This document shows, in pieces, positions 24,269-37,188 of a stretch of DNA of 64,000 bases. Each line of letters opens with the position of its first letter. Positions within the stretch are counted from its first letter, which is position 1. The stretch is taken from NCBI RefSeq assembly GCF_902459465.1, contig NC_047065.1:8129521-8193520 (forward strand), in the 5' to 3' direction. The DNA is from Asterias rubens (Eukaryota; Echinodermata; Asteroidea; Forcipulatida; Asteriidae). The notes below the pieces were generated by a model, which saw only the letters and a list, made by a program, of their open reading frames with translations, was not told where the DNA came from and did no database searches. Both the position numbers and the translations under genes were made by a program.

Positions 24269-27200
24269 CTACCACTTCTTAAAAGATCGGTAGGTCTTGT
24301 GACAAGACTTTGCTCTGCTTTCCAAGGTTCTCAGCCTGGCCATATTATTTCGCAAGAGGGGGCTGTTTACATCTGCAGAACAGTGTCGTGAGCGTTTCTT
24401 GAGGCAATGGGCGTAGCTCGCGAGTATTGGACAGTACATCGTCTGCGAATCTTTGTTGAGATTTTGTTCAAACTTCTTGGCGCAATGGTTGATGAAATCG
24501 TCAGGACAGTGTTTGCCGAACAACTCTTTGTCCGAAGCAGTCGTTATTTCAACGTCTGTAAACAAAAGATCGAATAGTTACTTAAAGGAACACGTTGCCT
24601 TGGATCAGTCGAGTTGGTCTTTGAAAAGCGTTCTGTAACCGTTTGTTATAAAATGCAGTTGGGTAGAAAGATAATGTAAAAGTAGAATACAATGATCTAC
24701 ACAAATATGCCTCGAAATTGCGTGGTTTTCTTTTTACCTCGTCGACTAACACGGTCGCCCATTTATGGGAGTCAAATTTTTGACGCCCATAAATGGCCGA
24801 CCGTGTTAGTTCACGACGTAAAAGGAAAACCGTGCAATTTTGAGTGATACTTGTGTGGGTCATTGTATTCTACTTTTAAAACATCTTTCTAACCATATAT
24901 GCATTTCATAACAAACGTTTTCAAACGCCTTTTATAGACCAACTCGTCCGATTCAAGGCAACGTGTTCCTTTAAACATTACAATACTGTGCACCCTTGAT
25001 ACTTTTGCCCGGATAAACAAGTGGCACTCTTGTTGTATTCGGATTTAAGTGTGAAAATGACAATCCTTGTTCCTTGTCTGTTGCATGCTCTATAAAGTGA
25101 GACATTTTGTTTTTTACACCTCTGCAAAAACGTCATCATAATATTTAGAATAATATTTGTATCCAAAAGTGAGAATTGTTCATTCCAAGGAATGACATTA
25201 AGTTTTTAGATTCTCATGCACCTCCGGCCCGTCCTCTCCCAGCAGCTGCTTCGAGATTAAATCGATTCGATTAAGTTTCCAGACTTATCCTTGGGTAATT
25301 ATTCTAATGCAATGATGTTGCCTGTGTTACACACGTGATTACGTGAGTGACAAAGATGAGAGTGTGTCTCAGAAGAGTGATGAACTGTATACAGTTTGTT
25401 CTCAAGCAGCAGTGATTTCCGAAGCTTAAAGGCAGTGGACACTATTGGTAATAATTGTCAAAGACGAGCCATTCACAGTTAGTGTATCTCAACATATGCA
25501 TAAAATAACAAACCTGTGAAAATTTGAGCTCAATCGGTCATCAAACTTGCAAGATAATAATGAAAAAAAAAACACCCCTGTCACACGATGTTGTGTGCGT
25601 TTAAATGGTTGATTTCGAGACCTCAAGTTCTAAATCTGAGGTCCCGAAATCAAATTCGTGCAAAATTACTCCTTTCTCGAAAACTATGGCACTTCAGAGG
25701 GTGCCGTTTCTCACAGTGTTTTAAACCATCAACCTCTCCCCATTACTCGTCACCAAGAAAGGTTTTATGCTAACAATTATTTTGAGTAATTACCAATAGT
25801 GTCCACTGCCTTTAACACAGAGTCCTGCCAGGGTTCATCATGTGAGCAAACTTTAGGGTCGATCAAGCGAGATCAACGTTACGGGATTTTTGTTCTTCAG
25901 TTTCCCTCGTTTGAGAGTGAAAGTCAATCTTTGTCACTATTTTTGAGGGAAATTGGAACGAACTTCACTCTAAATCGAGTTGAAGGACCAGACCGTCACT
26001 CAAGAGTTGTCTGCCATGAGGCTTTATGCAAAATTGGTATATGGCAGACAGACCCGAGTGATTTTAACTTTTTTAAGAGAGCATGGTGACAATGTTAAAG
26101 TCTGAAGCTTTGCGTTATGGGCCTATAAGTAAAGGTTATTGCAACAGAAAAACTCCATGACTAAAAAACTGAGTATGTTTAAAACCCACCGTTATCGACA
26201 GATCTGGCATACCGTGCTTTCTTTTCACTTCCATCTGGTCCAGTTATCTGAAGTAGATTGTGAAGATCCAAGAGGGGGCATGCGCCTGAATCCAAATATG
26301 CCTCAGCCCTGGAAGCGATTGCCTGTGCATAACTAGTGATGTCACAATCTGTATCAAATCCTGCCACACAGTCTACTAAGTACTACAAAAGAAACACGAC
26401 AAAAGGGACATCGTGAGAAACGGTTCAAACTAACAGGAAAGTAAAGTCAATTTCAGTAGTAATAGAGAAACGCGTATCAAACCCCAAACGATAGGCCTAA
26501 TCTCTGTATTCACTTTATAGTGGTAATACGTAACCCGAGGGCGGGAAAGGGCCATGATGGTTGATTAGTGCTTCATAAAATCGTATTACAGGCAAAATCA
26601 CAGCAAGTTCGGAACTTTCCAATTCGATTGTAAGAAAATGGAAGGGTCGGAGTTTCCAATACTAGATTCGATTTGTGTTGCAGGAGAAATTACGTGGCCA
26701 GATTCCAGAAATTCCTACCGGATAGGAAAGCTTAAAAAATGTATTAGGATTTTTCCACATTTTTTAATCTCCGTCTGTTTTGTTAAATAATTTTATTGTG
26801 CTATTTCATGTAATAATGTTTTTATACATCCTGTCATAGGCGCTTGCGCTGTTGGATGTTGCTAAAATAATTACATCGCCGCAAAACAACCATCTCAGCC
26901 ATAACAAAGTGTTCTTTAACAATAACATGCATTGTACAAAGTGTACATTGTAAGAGCCAATTCAGAGACGGAAAGATGTCCAGGCGAACCCAACTTAATT
27001 ATCATGTCTCGGAAGAATTTATATTAACGTTAGCTCGTTGGACTAGGTAATGAAAATGCCGTATCCACCCTGCCGTATCAACCCTGTATCCACCGGGGAA
27101 AATAATGTTGTATTCATCAAAAGAAGTACGACTGTCATCATGGTGTCATGTTGCCTATTGTACTTCTTGCACACGGTTTCTTTTTGCAAAAAAAAACACG

Positions 27201-27585
27201 TTCACACACAAAACATGTGTGTGTCCCCCCCCCCCCCTCCCTCATTTCGTCAAAGTTCTTGATCAACAGTACATGATGTCACACATGTGACGGTCAACAA
27301 ACTGCTTTCAATGTGTGTTAATATATTTCCCACAATACAGCCATTTAAAGTAGCTATTCTTATGTTGCGGCGACACGGTCGTTCAGTAGATAGTATTAGA
27401 GCGGTAATTATTTTAGTAATGTAAAGGGCGCCCTCTATCATAATTTAACCTCCATCTTTAATGTTCTCTTTTACCTACCTGTACGGCATTGCAGGCTGGT
27501 CTGCTAAGTGTGTTCGATATGAACTCCGTGCTCTTAAATTCCAGATACAGTTTGTCACAAGTTTGTATAATTTGTTCCTCACACT
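24269..27585 (-). CDS. Cysteine-rich protein with two six-cysteine units (3' part of gene)
   Basis: Three minus-strand exons: 27585-27479 (acceptor TTTTACAG, donor CAG|GTAGGT), 26382-26190 (acceptor TTTTGTAG, donor AACG|GTGGGT) and 24555-24269 (acceptor TTTACAG, stop TAG). Phases are 1, 0 and 1 and match. The joined segment has about 195 residues. It holds two units with nearly the same cysteine spacing: C-x7-C-x21-C-x8-C-x7-C-x21-C, then C-x7-C-x16-C-x8-C-x7-C-x25-C. Such spacing fits a disulfide-bonded extracellular protein, but the signal-peptide exon was not found; it should lie above 27585 and end in phase 1. I do not recognise the family. A family C element sits 30 bases upstream of the last exon's acceptor. 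An alternative donor after KKAR in exon 2 would break the frame. Confidence 0.7.
24586..24970. mobile_element. TTAA element, family C
   Basis: TTAA at 24582 and 24971. It sits in the last intron of the Cys-rich gene, 30 bases from that exon's acceptor. Confidence 0.9.
25430..25811. mobile_element. TTAA element, family A
   Basis: TTAA at 25426 and 25812; same intron of the Cys-rich gene as the family C copy at 24586. Confidence 0.9.
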
Positions 27586-28507
27586 CTGTAAAACAAAAAC
27601 AATTTTAAAAGCACAAAAAAAAATACACGATAATAATATGACATTCTCACGAACAAATCAAGCAAGCGACAGCTAACCCCGGCATTGAGCTTTTTTTGGA
27701 ATGACGAGGTAGATTTTGAGTTAAGTTTTTTTTTTCACTTATTGTATGAATCCCTGACATTGAACAAAGGTACACTTTCATATACAAACCATGCTTTCCA
27801 TTAGCATATTGATTTTCTGAGATTGCTCATGTGTTCTTATTTACCGCCAGCCCAAGTGACTACCCACTTATTCCTCCAAGCTACGTTCTACATGGTCCAA
27901 TCCAGATGGGTGTGGGTTTGTCAGGACGCCGCGACAGTGCAAACTTTGCTATAATTAGTTCCATATATGTACTATTTTTCATATTCATGAAAATTCAACT
28001 TTTAGGATATACAAGTATGAAAACATACACAGATTAGAACCAGCAGATCAGTTTATAGGTTTGCTTGGAACTTGCTTTCTCGAGTGAATGTTTTATTTAC
28101 TTTATTTGTTTGTGTCTTACTTTCTTTATTTGTGAACAACTTTTGTGCCCTTTCTTCATAGATTATAAGAAGAAATAGTAATAAACGGTAGCAATGCTTT
28201 GAGTATTGTTGACGAAAAAGGAGGGTAATATTCAGTGCGAGTAAATTGTTTAACGTAAACCTTGAAACTAAATATTTTCCAGGGAAAGTCACAAATTAAA
28301 CATAAGAAAACATGTACAGATCTTAAAGAATCATGGACATACCTACATCATTTTCTGAACCAAATATTTTTGATCGTTTACATTAAAGAAGCAAACATTT
28401 AATGTTTCTGGATAAAGAATTATGAAAACAATCTTAAAGTTAAGGCATATCTTGGTTACAAGTGAAAGTTGGTACATATAAATATAAAATAAAGCTCGAC
28501 TTACGTC
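26383..28507. other. Upstream part of the Cys-rich gene, missing exons
   Basis: Holds the 27479-27585 exon. I searched for the expected signal-peptide exon ending in phase 1 and did not find a convincing one. C-rich run at 27226-27238. Confidence 0.4.
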
Positions 28508-28511
28508 TTAA

Positions 28512-28885
28512 AGGGACACGTTGCCTTGGATCGGGTGTGTTGGTCTATGGAATGTTTGAAACCGTTTGTTATAAAATGCACATGGTTTGAACTATAATTA
28601 TATTTTAAAAGTAAAAAATGATATACACAAATATGGCTATTGCGTGGTGTCCCTTTTATTTTGCGAACTGACACAGTCGGCCATTTTGTGTTGACAAAAA
28701 TATTATTTGACTTACGAAATGATGTGCCGCGTTAGTTCACGACGAATAAGGAAAACCATGCAATTTCGAGCCATATTTGTGTGGATCGCTGTATTCTACT
28801 TTCAAAACACCTTCCATGTGCATTTTATAACAATCGGTTTTCAAACGATTTTCATAAACCAACTCGCCCGATCCAAGGCAACTTG
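28512..28885. mobile_element. TTAA element, family C, right end lost
   Basis: AGGGACACGTTGCC after TTAA (28508). The right end stops at CCAAGGCAAC without the terminal bases. Confidence 0.8.
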
Positions 28886-28921
28886 AATACACTCTGTATT
28901 ATTTATAAACAACGCTGTTAA

Positions 28922-29275
28922 AGGAACACGTTGCCTTGGATCGGTCGAGTTGGTCTTTAGAAAGCGTTTGTAACCGTTTTTTATAAAATGCATATGGGTA
29001 GAAAGATGTTGTAAAAGTAGAATACAATGATCTACAGAAACATGCCTCGAAAATGCGTGGTTTTCCTTTTACCTCGTCGACTAACACGGTCGGCCATAAA
29101 TGGATGACCGTGTTAGTTCGCAAAGTAAAAAGAAAACTTCGCAATTTCGAGGTAAATTTGGGTGGATCATTCTATTCTACTTTTAAAACATCTTTCCAAT
29201 CATATGCATTTTATAACGAACGGTTACAAACGATTTTTATAGACCAACTCGTCCAATCCAAGGCAACGTGTTCCT
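28922..29275. mobile_element. TTAA element, family C
   Basis: TTAA at 28918 and 29276. The central loop is shorter than in other copies. Confidence 0.9.
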
Positions 29276-29664
29276 TTAAGGAGACGTTCCTACAGAACCG
29301 TAATAACTCTAACCCCAACCCATCAACTCTGTCAATATGTTTCGGCCACCACAACCAAAATTATGAGGGTATTAAAACACAGTCTTCCGATGATACAGTG
29401 AACAAAAACCATGTATAGGCTTATAATAGATGTTAAATTTGCATCGGGGATAGGCCTATACTTACAAAAGAAATTTGCAAAAAAAAACAAAAAAACGTAG
29501 AATTTATACTCGATCGTCAATTCTGTGGACCAATCCACCTTTGAAGCGACGACTGGCAAACTGGTAATTGGGTGGGCTTCATCAAATGATTTATTTTCTT
29601 GACGTTAACATAATGTAACTCCTTTATTTATATACTCCTGACAAATTATGAACTTTGTAATTAA

Positions 29665-30056
29665 AGACAATGGACACTATTGGTAATTGTCAAAGACTAG
29701 TCTTCTCAGTTGGTGTATCTCAACATTTATGCCTGAAATAACAAACCTGTGAAAATTTGGGCTCAATCGGTAGACGAAGTTGCGAGATATTAATGCAAGA
29801 AAAAACCCTTGTCGCACAATGGTCACACGAAGTCGTGTGCTTTCAGATGCTTGATGTCGAGATCTTCATTCTAAATTAGAGGTCTCGAAATCAAGTTTGT
29901 GGAAAATTACTTCTTTCTCGAAAACTACGTCACTTCAGAGGGAGCTGTTTATCACAATGTTTTATACTATATCAACCTCTCCCCATTACTCATAATCAAG
30001 AAAGGTTTTGTGCTAACAATTATTTTGTGTAATTACCAATAATGTCCACTGCCTTT
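29665..30056. mobile_element. TTAA element, family A
   Basis: TTAA at 29661; right end GTCCACTGCCTTT followed by CAG, so the right TTAA is lost. Confidence 0.85.
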
Positions 30057-30625
30057 CAGCTTCAGGTTGAACATATAAATTGTCCACGTAGAAATAACAA
30101 TGTCCATCCAGGGCGAAAGGGAAAGGCCTGTTTCATATCTGTAATTTTGCAGCATGTGTTTTTGTTAAAACCTTTCTCATATTATTAATCAATGTTTTTA
30201 GTTAATTCGAAAGGAGGTCCTCAAAAACATGGGACTTGATTTTTGGGAAGAAAAAAATGTGGTATGTGGAACAGCACCATGGTAGTCTGCACCCCACTGA
30301 CGTTGCTGTTGGTTCCGGTGCATTCATGCACACACACACGCCATCTCCACAATGATACCGACTATGATGACAGCTGAGGTGCCGGGGTGTTCGCCGCCAG
30401 ACCAAAGTGACTATTAAACAATTCACTTGCATCAAATTACCATTGCTATTTGCTTCTTATTGAATCAATTGATGCAAAATGGACCCCTACAGAGCAATGG
30501 ACGGCTTTGATTGGACCAATGTGGCCAGACAGAAATTCTTATTTGCAACATTATGTCATATATTACAGTCAACATACAGTTCGTGTCTGGCATTGAAAAT
30601 GGGTAATTAGCTTTGCCCTACCTCC

Positions 30626-30902
30626 ATGGTTTTGCATAATCACACAATCGACATAATACTCGCCATTTAAAAGTATCCTTTAAAACAAGTTCTATGCTTC
30701 GAGTGTTATTCTGTGTGGTGTATCCAGTGGATAACTCTATGTTTAGTCGGTAAACTGTGCATCGAGCCCTTGGTCTCGAGATAATTTTAATTATTACATA
30801 TAAATCATCATCTATTTTGCACAGTGCTTCTGCATGATTCTTTTTGAAAAAAAGGTTTTCCCGGCCAATTTCAACATTAAATCCATTCATGTTAACACCC
30901 AT
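30626..30902 (-). other. Open frame ending at a GT donor, unassigned
   Basis: A 92-codon minus-strand frame from ATG (30902), starting MGVNMNGFNVEIGRENLFF, ends at TGGAG|GTAGGG. It has no recognised domain, and the donor phase (2) does not fit the next exon of the Cys-rich gene. Its upstream flank is a repeat shared with 2236-2425. Confidence 0.18.
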
Positions 30903-30904
30903 TC

Positions 30905-31085
30905 AATTTCCTTTCCAAATGAATGCTCCGTTGAATCAGCATTCGACGGTCAGAAAGAGTATAATTCAATTTAACCAGTTTAGCATTCATTGGTGAACCA
31001 AGATAATTCAATTTCATAAAGCATCAGGACTCATTAAATTTCGTAAAAGCCAGCACCAAGAGCTGGCCAACCGTTTTAAACTGCT
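30905..31085. repeat. Dispersed repeat, second copy at 2236-2425
   Basis: Shared blocks include AATGAATGCTCCGTTGAATC, TAGCATTCA and a segment ending AAGAGCT(G/A)G(C/T)CAACC. Both copies are moderately diverged, and neither end has a clear inverted repeat. Confidence 0.6.
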
Positions 31086-31109
31086 AGTACAAAGAATGAT
31101 CAAAGTGAT

Positions 31110-31430
31110 ATTTCAAGCAATGGATACCTCTGGTAATATTGTCAAAGACAAGTCTTCTCACTTGGTGTATCTCAACATAATGAATAAAATAACTACATTG
31201 TCTGTAACCTGTGAAAATTTGAACTCAATTGGTTGACGAAGTTGCGAGAGAATGATGGAAAAAAAACACCCTTGGTGCACAAGTTGTGTGGTTTCAGATG
31301 CTTGAATTCGAGACCTCAGCTGAGGTTTCAAATATTATTTCAGTGAGAAAAGCTCTCCACTGCTTGCTACCAAGTACGTTTGATGCTAACAACTATTTGT
31401 AGTCATTGCCAAGAGTATCCAGTGCTTTTA
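31110..31430. mobile_element. Family A element, old and diverged
   Basis: Recognisable by CTCAATTGGTTGACGAAGTT and GAGACCTCAGCTGAGG. Both ends are mutated. Confidence 0.65.
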
Positions 31431-31876
31431 TGAAATAGAATGATTGAAACGAATCGGATGTGCTCGAAAATTCATATGTGCACGAAAACGACAGTGAATC
31501 AATGAAAAGCGAAAAAGAATTTGAGTGGATTATAAGCAAAAGCGTTAATTTGACTGCGTGTTAGTAAAATTGAATGGATTTCTGCTGAAATTTGCCAGAA
31601 AATTTGTAATGCTCTTACAGGGTGAGTTCAGATGTGATAGAATAAACAGATAAACAAAACATATGATCCGATTTACACTACAGGCCTACTCTTGATCCGG
31701 GAATGCACTGATTTATGTGTTTAAGTTGACATAGAAAGATATTATGTTTGATTCAATAGGAGTGGGTTGATCTACATTCATGCGAATTTGGAAATGAAGG
31801 GAGAAAAGGGTAAAAATGATCGAACTGTAAAGTAAGCTTCAGTTTTATATGCCGGCATTTTTTTGGCATTGATTAA

Positions 31877-32250
31877 AGGCAGTGGACACTATTGGTAATT
31901 ACTCAAAATAATTATTTTCATGAAACCTTACTTGATAACAAGTAATGGGGAGAGGTTGATACTACAAAACATCAACGGCTCCCTCTGAAGTAATGTAGTA
32001 TTCGAGAAAGAAGTTATTTTCAAAGAATTTGTTTTCAAGACCTCAGATTTAGAATTTGAGGTCTCAAAATCAAGCATCTGAAAACACATAACATTGTGTG
32101 ACAAGGGTGTTTTTTCTTTTCATTGTTATCTCGAAACTTCGATGGCCGATTGAGCTCAAATTTTCACAGCTTTGTTATTTTATGCATAATGTTAAGATAC
32201 ACTAACTGTGAAGAGTAGTCTTTAACAATTACCAATAGTGTCAACTGTCT
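31877..32250. mobile_element. TTAA element, family A
   Basis: TTAA at 31873 and 32251. It is downstream of the EF-hand gene stop. Confidence 0.88.
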
Positions 32251-32770
32251 TTAAGTTGATGTATTACAGTGAAAAGCACAAATTACAAAAAAAATTCTTA
32301 TAAGCATTTAAATATACAAAAGTTTCAATAAATCATTTTAATGAAGGAACTGTCACTTTCCAGATATTAAACACCTTACCCTGTAAAACGTTATCTACTA
32401 AAAAACGAAAAAACAAAAAACGATTTTGCCTCAGTTTGCAGAATACAGAATGTAGACTCAGAATAGGGTTTAGTATTTTGCTCGGGCATTTTCAATCCCA
32501 CGACTAAACTTATTAACAAAATCCTTTGAATGACGATAAAAAAAAAAAAAAATACTGCTTACTTTTAATGTCACCATCATGTCGAAAATAAAATTGTATA
32601 ATAAACATATTTAAAGTTTTCGAGAAAAAAAACCACCAGGTATAATGAGAAGAACCGATAACTTCTCAGGTGAACAATTCCTTTAGATGTGTAAAACAAA
32701 CCCCACGAAGGAATACATTATCGGTATACACCTGTGTATAGGTTTAACTTGGAATCTACATTACTGTATA

Positions 32771-35700
32771 TTATTTTTTTGGCATACCGGCATGAACTTC
32801 CAACGGTGAGCTCTGCTGGAGAAATTCCTCCTCCGAGAACCGCCCATCACCGTCTCCATCATAAGCCATAAAGACCTGATCCACTACAGCCGAGATGTTA
32901 CCATTCTGAAGCACGTATTCATCCCGGGTCACGAAACCATCTCCGTCCCGGTCAGTCAACTGAAATAGCTCCCGCCTTGAAGAATAATCATCGTAGAATA
33001 CCTCTTCATCATCCTCGTTCTCATGCCGCTGGCTGTGGAATAGAAATGCACAATAGAAGAATGCATCTTGGAACTATTTCGCACAGGTGACCTTGAACTA
33101 CTTTTAGGAATGGTGCAATCCAATTCTATAAGCAAACAAGCCTCAAAACACATCAAGCACCCCATTTTGACCTACATTTATCAATATATTATTATCAATA
33201 AAAAATATGCAAACATTCACACTTGCATCTTGGATCTATTTCGCACAGATGACCTTGAACTACTTTTAGGAATGGCGCAATCCAATTCTGAGCGAGCAAG
33301 CCTCAAAACACATCAAGCACTCCTTTTTGACCTATAATTATCAACCACGAGGGAATGCGAAGGGGTGTAATGATCCTTCAACGTCTTGTAGTGGGGAAAT
33401 AAGAAATGCACCCCTTCGTTCCGCCCAGTATTTTCTTTTTCCCGACCCGGTAACCCTATCGTGTAAATCATGCTTATTTTGTCGGAAGAGGGTTGTCGGA
33501 ATACAGAGGTATCGGAATGTAGCGCAGTCACCACACCATGATTGGAAATATCACAATTGTTTTTCGTGTTGAGGAAATCCTAAGGCTTCGTGAACGAGGG
33601 AATATTGAATAATTATTGTAGATGTTAGTGCACTGTATACATTTTTGTGTAAACTCATGCATAAAGCATCGCGAGTAAAATGTCAACAGCAACTGTTTCA
33701 GAAAAAAAAGTTGTTTAATTTAAGTTATGGCTTTTTATGGGTGGATGAAAACTGGTCCAATATTGGCCCCATGGGTTGTTTACTCATAACCTGGAGCCTT
33801 TCGGGTACACCAGCCCTCTCAAAATGGCCCTGATTTGCAATTACGGTGTGGGGTAATTTTTCCAAGATGGAGTCTGGCCAAATTTAATACTCGTTTGATG
33901 ATGTGGTTTTTAGAGATGAGCCTAGCTCACGGCTTATCTCTCATAAATTGAAAAGAAAAACATTAAGTTTAGATAATTACTGTAGAAACAATTGCTTTCA
34001 AGAGGCTGAGAGACTTTGAAATAGTTTTTGAGTAATTTTGAATGTTTAGCAATCAGGAAGCCTCTAGCGATAGTCCTTAAGCACTCTGCGTCCACCAGCG
34101 AATGACCAAAGCTCTACATTGTAAGTTTGTGATAAATTGGTTGCTATAGGTTGTACCATTGAGGGATGCTTTTCTAGCACATTAGATGGTTTCATGACAA
34201 ACAGTGTACAATCTGCTGATATCAAGGTTATAGCTTCAAGATTTCATTCAATCTAATTCAGATTAATTTCCATTATGCATAACCCCCACACATCAATGAA
34301 TGTTAACTTTGATTACATAATCCCTGTTTGTTTAAAATACTTATGAGTCATGTAATGAACACATTCTATAAAAAAAAAGAATCTGACTTCTATTAAAGGC
34401 AGTGGACACTATTGGTGATTGTCGAAATCCAGTCTTCTCACTTTGTGTATCTCAACATGTACAAACCTGTGACAATTTGAGCTCAATCGGTCGTCGGAGT
34501 TGTGAGATAACTATGAAAGAAAAAAACACCCTTGCCCCACGAAGTTGTGTGCGTTTTGATGGTTGATTTCGAGACCTCAAGTTCTGAACTTGAGGTTTCG
34601 AAATCAAATTCGTGGAAAATTACTTCGTTCTCGAAAACTACATCACTTCAGAGGGAGCCGTTTCTCACAAGGTTTTATACTATCGACCTCTCCCTATATT
34701 ACTAGTTACCAATTAAGGTTTTATGCTAATAATTATTTTGAGTAATTACCAATAGTGTGTCCACTGCCTTTAATGTACCTCCTAAAATAAACCAATCCTA
34801 TTTATTTTTGGCTCTGTTGAATGATAGGCCTAGGCCTATTTGTTTTCTTATGAAGTCTAGCCAGACCATGTCTGGCTACAGATTATAAAAACACTTCCCG
34901 CATGTAATCCTTTTCATAAACAATTCAAACATACTTGCATGGCTGTTATGATAATATTAGAGCTGGCCTAAGGTCATACATCATAACGCACTGAGTTGTG
35001 TTTATACAACTAACTTGCATAAATCATATTCTCATACTGCGATTAAAGTCGCGAAGGCGAACGGTATATCGGGCAATCATGAAATACGAGGCTAGGTCGT
35101 TAGAAAGAATACAAATAAACCAGGCAACGTCTATGTGGACAAGCCGGTCTTTCATAAACTTACACCACACGGTACCGACCTTTGCTCTTTTTGGCGGCCA
35201 AAAATATGAGCAGTTAATTATGAGCTTGTTGTTTCACGAGTCGTGTGGGTTCTATACTTCACAAGACGCACACGGTCCGGGACCGAGGGTTACTTATGTC
35301 AAATGTGACAATTCACATCGCACCGCAATACAATGATCCGTATTTGTAACAGAAAATGTACTGACATTTATAATTAATTGATGTGAAATCATAAATCACA
35401 TATGTTGCGATTCTTTTCCAAAGATTAAAGTTGGCAGTAATGCTTCGTTCATACTGATCTGTTAAATGGGGAAGAAAGGCCAAATTTCAAAGTTCAAGTT
35501 GTGATAGAAATAACCCAGTTTCACAATCAAGCCGATGGTAACCCCCGTCTATTTGGGGATATTTATAAGGCAATGTGTGAATAATTGCTAAGGTGTTGAC
35601 ATTACACAACACTCATTCATCTTTGAGTTTTTAAGAATTTTAAAACTCACCTAAAAGTTTTTGAAATGTACATACATTTCCTTCAAAATCTGTATTGAAA

Positions 35701-36370
35701 AGATATACTATCTTTCTTTTCTGGTTTTAGCTTTTAGTGCTTAACAATTCAAATGACCTAACACTAACAGCAGAACAACAACTACACTATTTATATTGAA
35801 AATGGCGGGAGGGGCAAGAACAACACCACATCCCACTGAGGTTACCACATAGGTTTAACGTAGTTTATGAGAAAGCGGTATTCTCTAACCCAAATAAATA
35901 AAAAGCTTCAGGTTTGACGTATTTGTATATGTTTTAGACAGGTTATCTATAAAACAAAAAATTGTGCAACAAGTGTGTTTTTTTTTTGATTATCATATTG
36001 CAACTTCGATGACCTATTGATTCAAAATATTAACATGTTCGTTATTTTATGCATATGGGATATCGGCAAGTGAGAAGACTGGTCTTTGACAACTACCAAA
36101 CGTGTATTGATGACATATCAAACCACTTTGACCATCGACATACCTTGTTTGAATATCGGTGTCTTGCTCTTCGGAAAACACATCTTTCTCGTGACTATCG
36201 TCTGCGACAGTGTTTCCATGGTGACGGTGATTATGATGATGGTGGTGACTACGTAGGGTTACTTTATCAGTTTGAAGATGCTTATTGGCCAATGCCCCCG
36301 TTGATAATGACGTCACAACCAGAACGCCCACCAGCAGATTCACAACGCCTCCAGACAGCATCCTTAACAA
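32771..36370 (-). CDS. Secreted His-rich protein with two EF-hands
   Basis: Two exons on the minus strand, 36370-36144 and 33032-32771, with donor AG|GTATGT and acceptor CCACAG; phases join exactly to give 162 residues. Residues 1-28 form a signal peptide: a hydrophobic core ending in GALA. Residues 42-51 are almost all histidine, followed by an acidic stretch. Two canonical calcium loops follow: 103-114 (DRDGDGFVTRDE) and 134-145 (DGDGDGRFSEEE), both with all five side-chain ligand positions. The C-terminus is GMPKK, not a KDEL-type signal. Architecture recalls small ER or secreted EF-hand proteins such as MCFD2 or CGREF1, but I cannot assign a family. An extra in-frame exon in the 3.1-kb intron is possible. 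The His-rich and acidic stretches suggest metal binding (inference). A TTAA-type element fragment ends about 37 bases from the exon 1 donor. Confidence 0.75.
33062..33350. repeat. Local tandem duplication in the EF-hand intron
   Basis: About 110 bases containing GACCTTGAACTACTTTTAGG occur at 33062-33170 and again at 33226-33345, separated by AT-rich DNA. It begins 30 bases upstream (in gene sense) of the second exon of the EF-hand gene. Confidence 0.85.
34397..34768. mobile_element. TTAA element, family A
   Basis: TTAA at 34393 and 34769, in the intron of the EF-hand gene. Confidence 0.9.
35850..36107. mobile_element. Family D-like fragment
   Basis: From GTAGTTTATGAGAAAG to CAACTACCAAACGTGT. 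The outer end lies 37 bases from the donor of the EF-hand gene's first exon. Confidence 0.6.
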
Positions 36371-36451
36371 AGAGAAATGGAAGAAACTATAATCATTGGT
36401 GAAGTAACCTTTATTACAATAAACTTTTCAGGTTAATAAAGAATGAAGTAA

Positions 36452-36807
36452 AGGGAATGTACACGTTTGGTAATATTGTCAAAGACCAGTGTCCTCACTC
36501 AGTGTATCCCATCATAAGCATAAAATAACAAGCCTGTGGAAATTTGAGCTCAATTGGTCATCGGCGTTGCGAGAAAATGATGAAAGAAAAAACACCCTTG
36601 TTGGACGAATTTGTCTGCTTTCAGATAGGAATAAAAACTTCTAGCTAGAAGTTTTTTTAGTGAGAAATAACATCTTTTTCAAAAACTACGTTACTTCAGA
36701 GGGAGTCGTTTCCCACAATGTTTTACACTTCCAACAGCTCCCCAACCTAGTCAGTTTTTAAGTTAATAAAGTGTTTTGAGTAATTACCAGACGTGTATAC
36801 CTTCCCT
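36452..36807. mobile_element. TTAA element, family D (abuts family C copy)
   Basis: Right end CTTCCCT meets TTAA at 36808, which is also the left TTAA of the next element. Confidence 0.85.
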
Positions 36808-36811
36808 TTAA

Positions 36812-37188
36812 AGGAACACGTTGCCTTGGATCGGTCGAGTTGGTCTTTGAAAAGCGTCCTGTAACCGTTTGTTATAAAATCGATATGGTTAGAAAGATGT
36901 TGTAAAAGTAGAATACAATGATCTACACAAATACACCTCGAAATTGCGTGGTTTACGTTTTACCTCGTTGACAATATGGGAGTCAAAACTTTGACTCCCA
37001 TAAATGGCCGACCGTGTTTGTTCGCAACGTAAAATGAAAACCGTGCAATTTTGAGTGATACTTGTGTGGATCATTATATTCTTTATATTCTACTTTTAAA
37101 ACATCTTTCTAACCATATGCATTTCATAACAAACGGTTTCAAACGCTTTTCATAGACCAACTCGTCCGATCCAAGGCAACGTGTTCCT
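36812..37188. mobile_element. TTAA element, family C (abuts family D copy)
   Basis: Between TTAA at 36808 and 37189. Two different families share one target site here. Confidence 0.9.

Noticed and set aside
25203..25255. Short GC-rich stretch as an alternative exon of the Cys-rich gene
   Set aside because: No good acceptor, and the frame in the required phase ends after about ten codons.
29053..29418. 121-codon + strand frame
   Set aside because: Mostly the family C element 28922-29275; other family C copies give similar frames.
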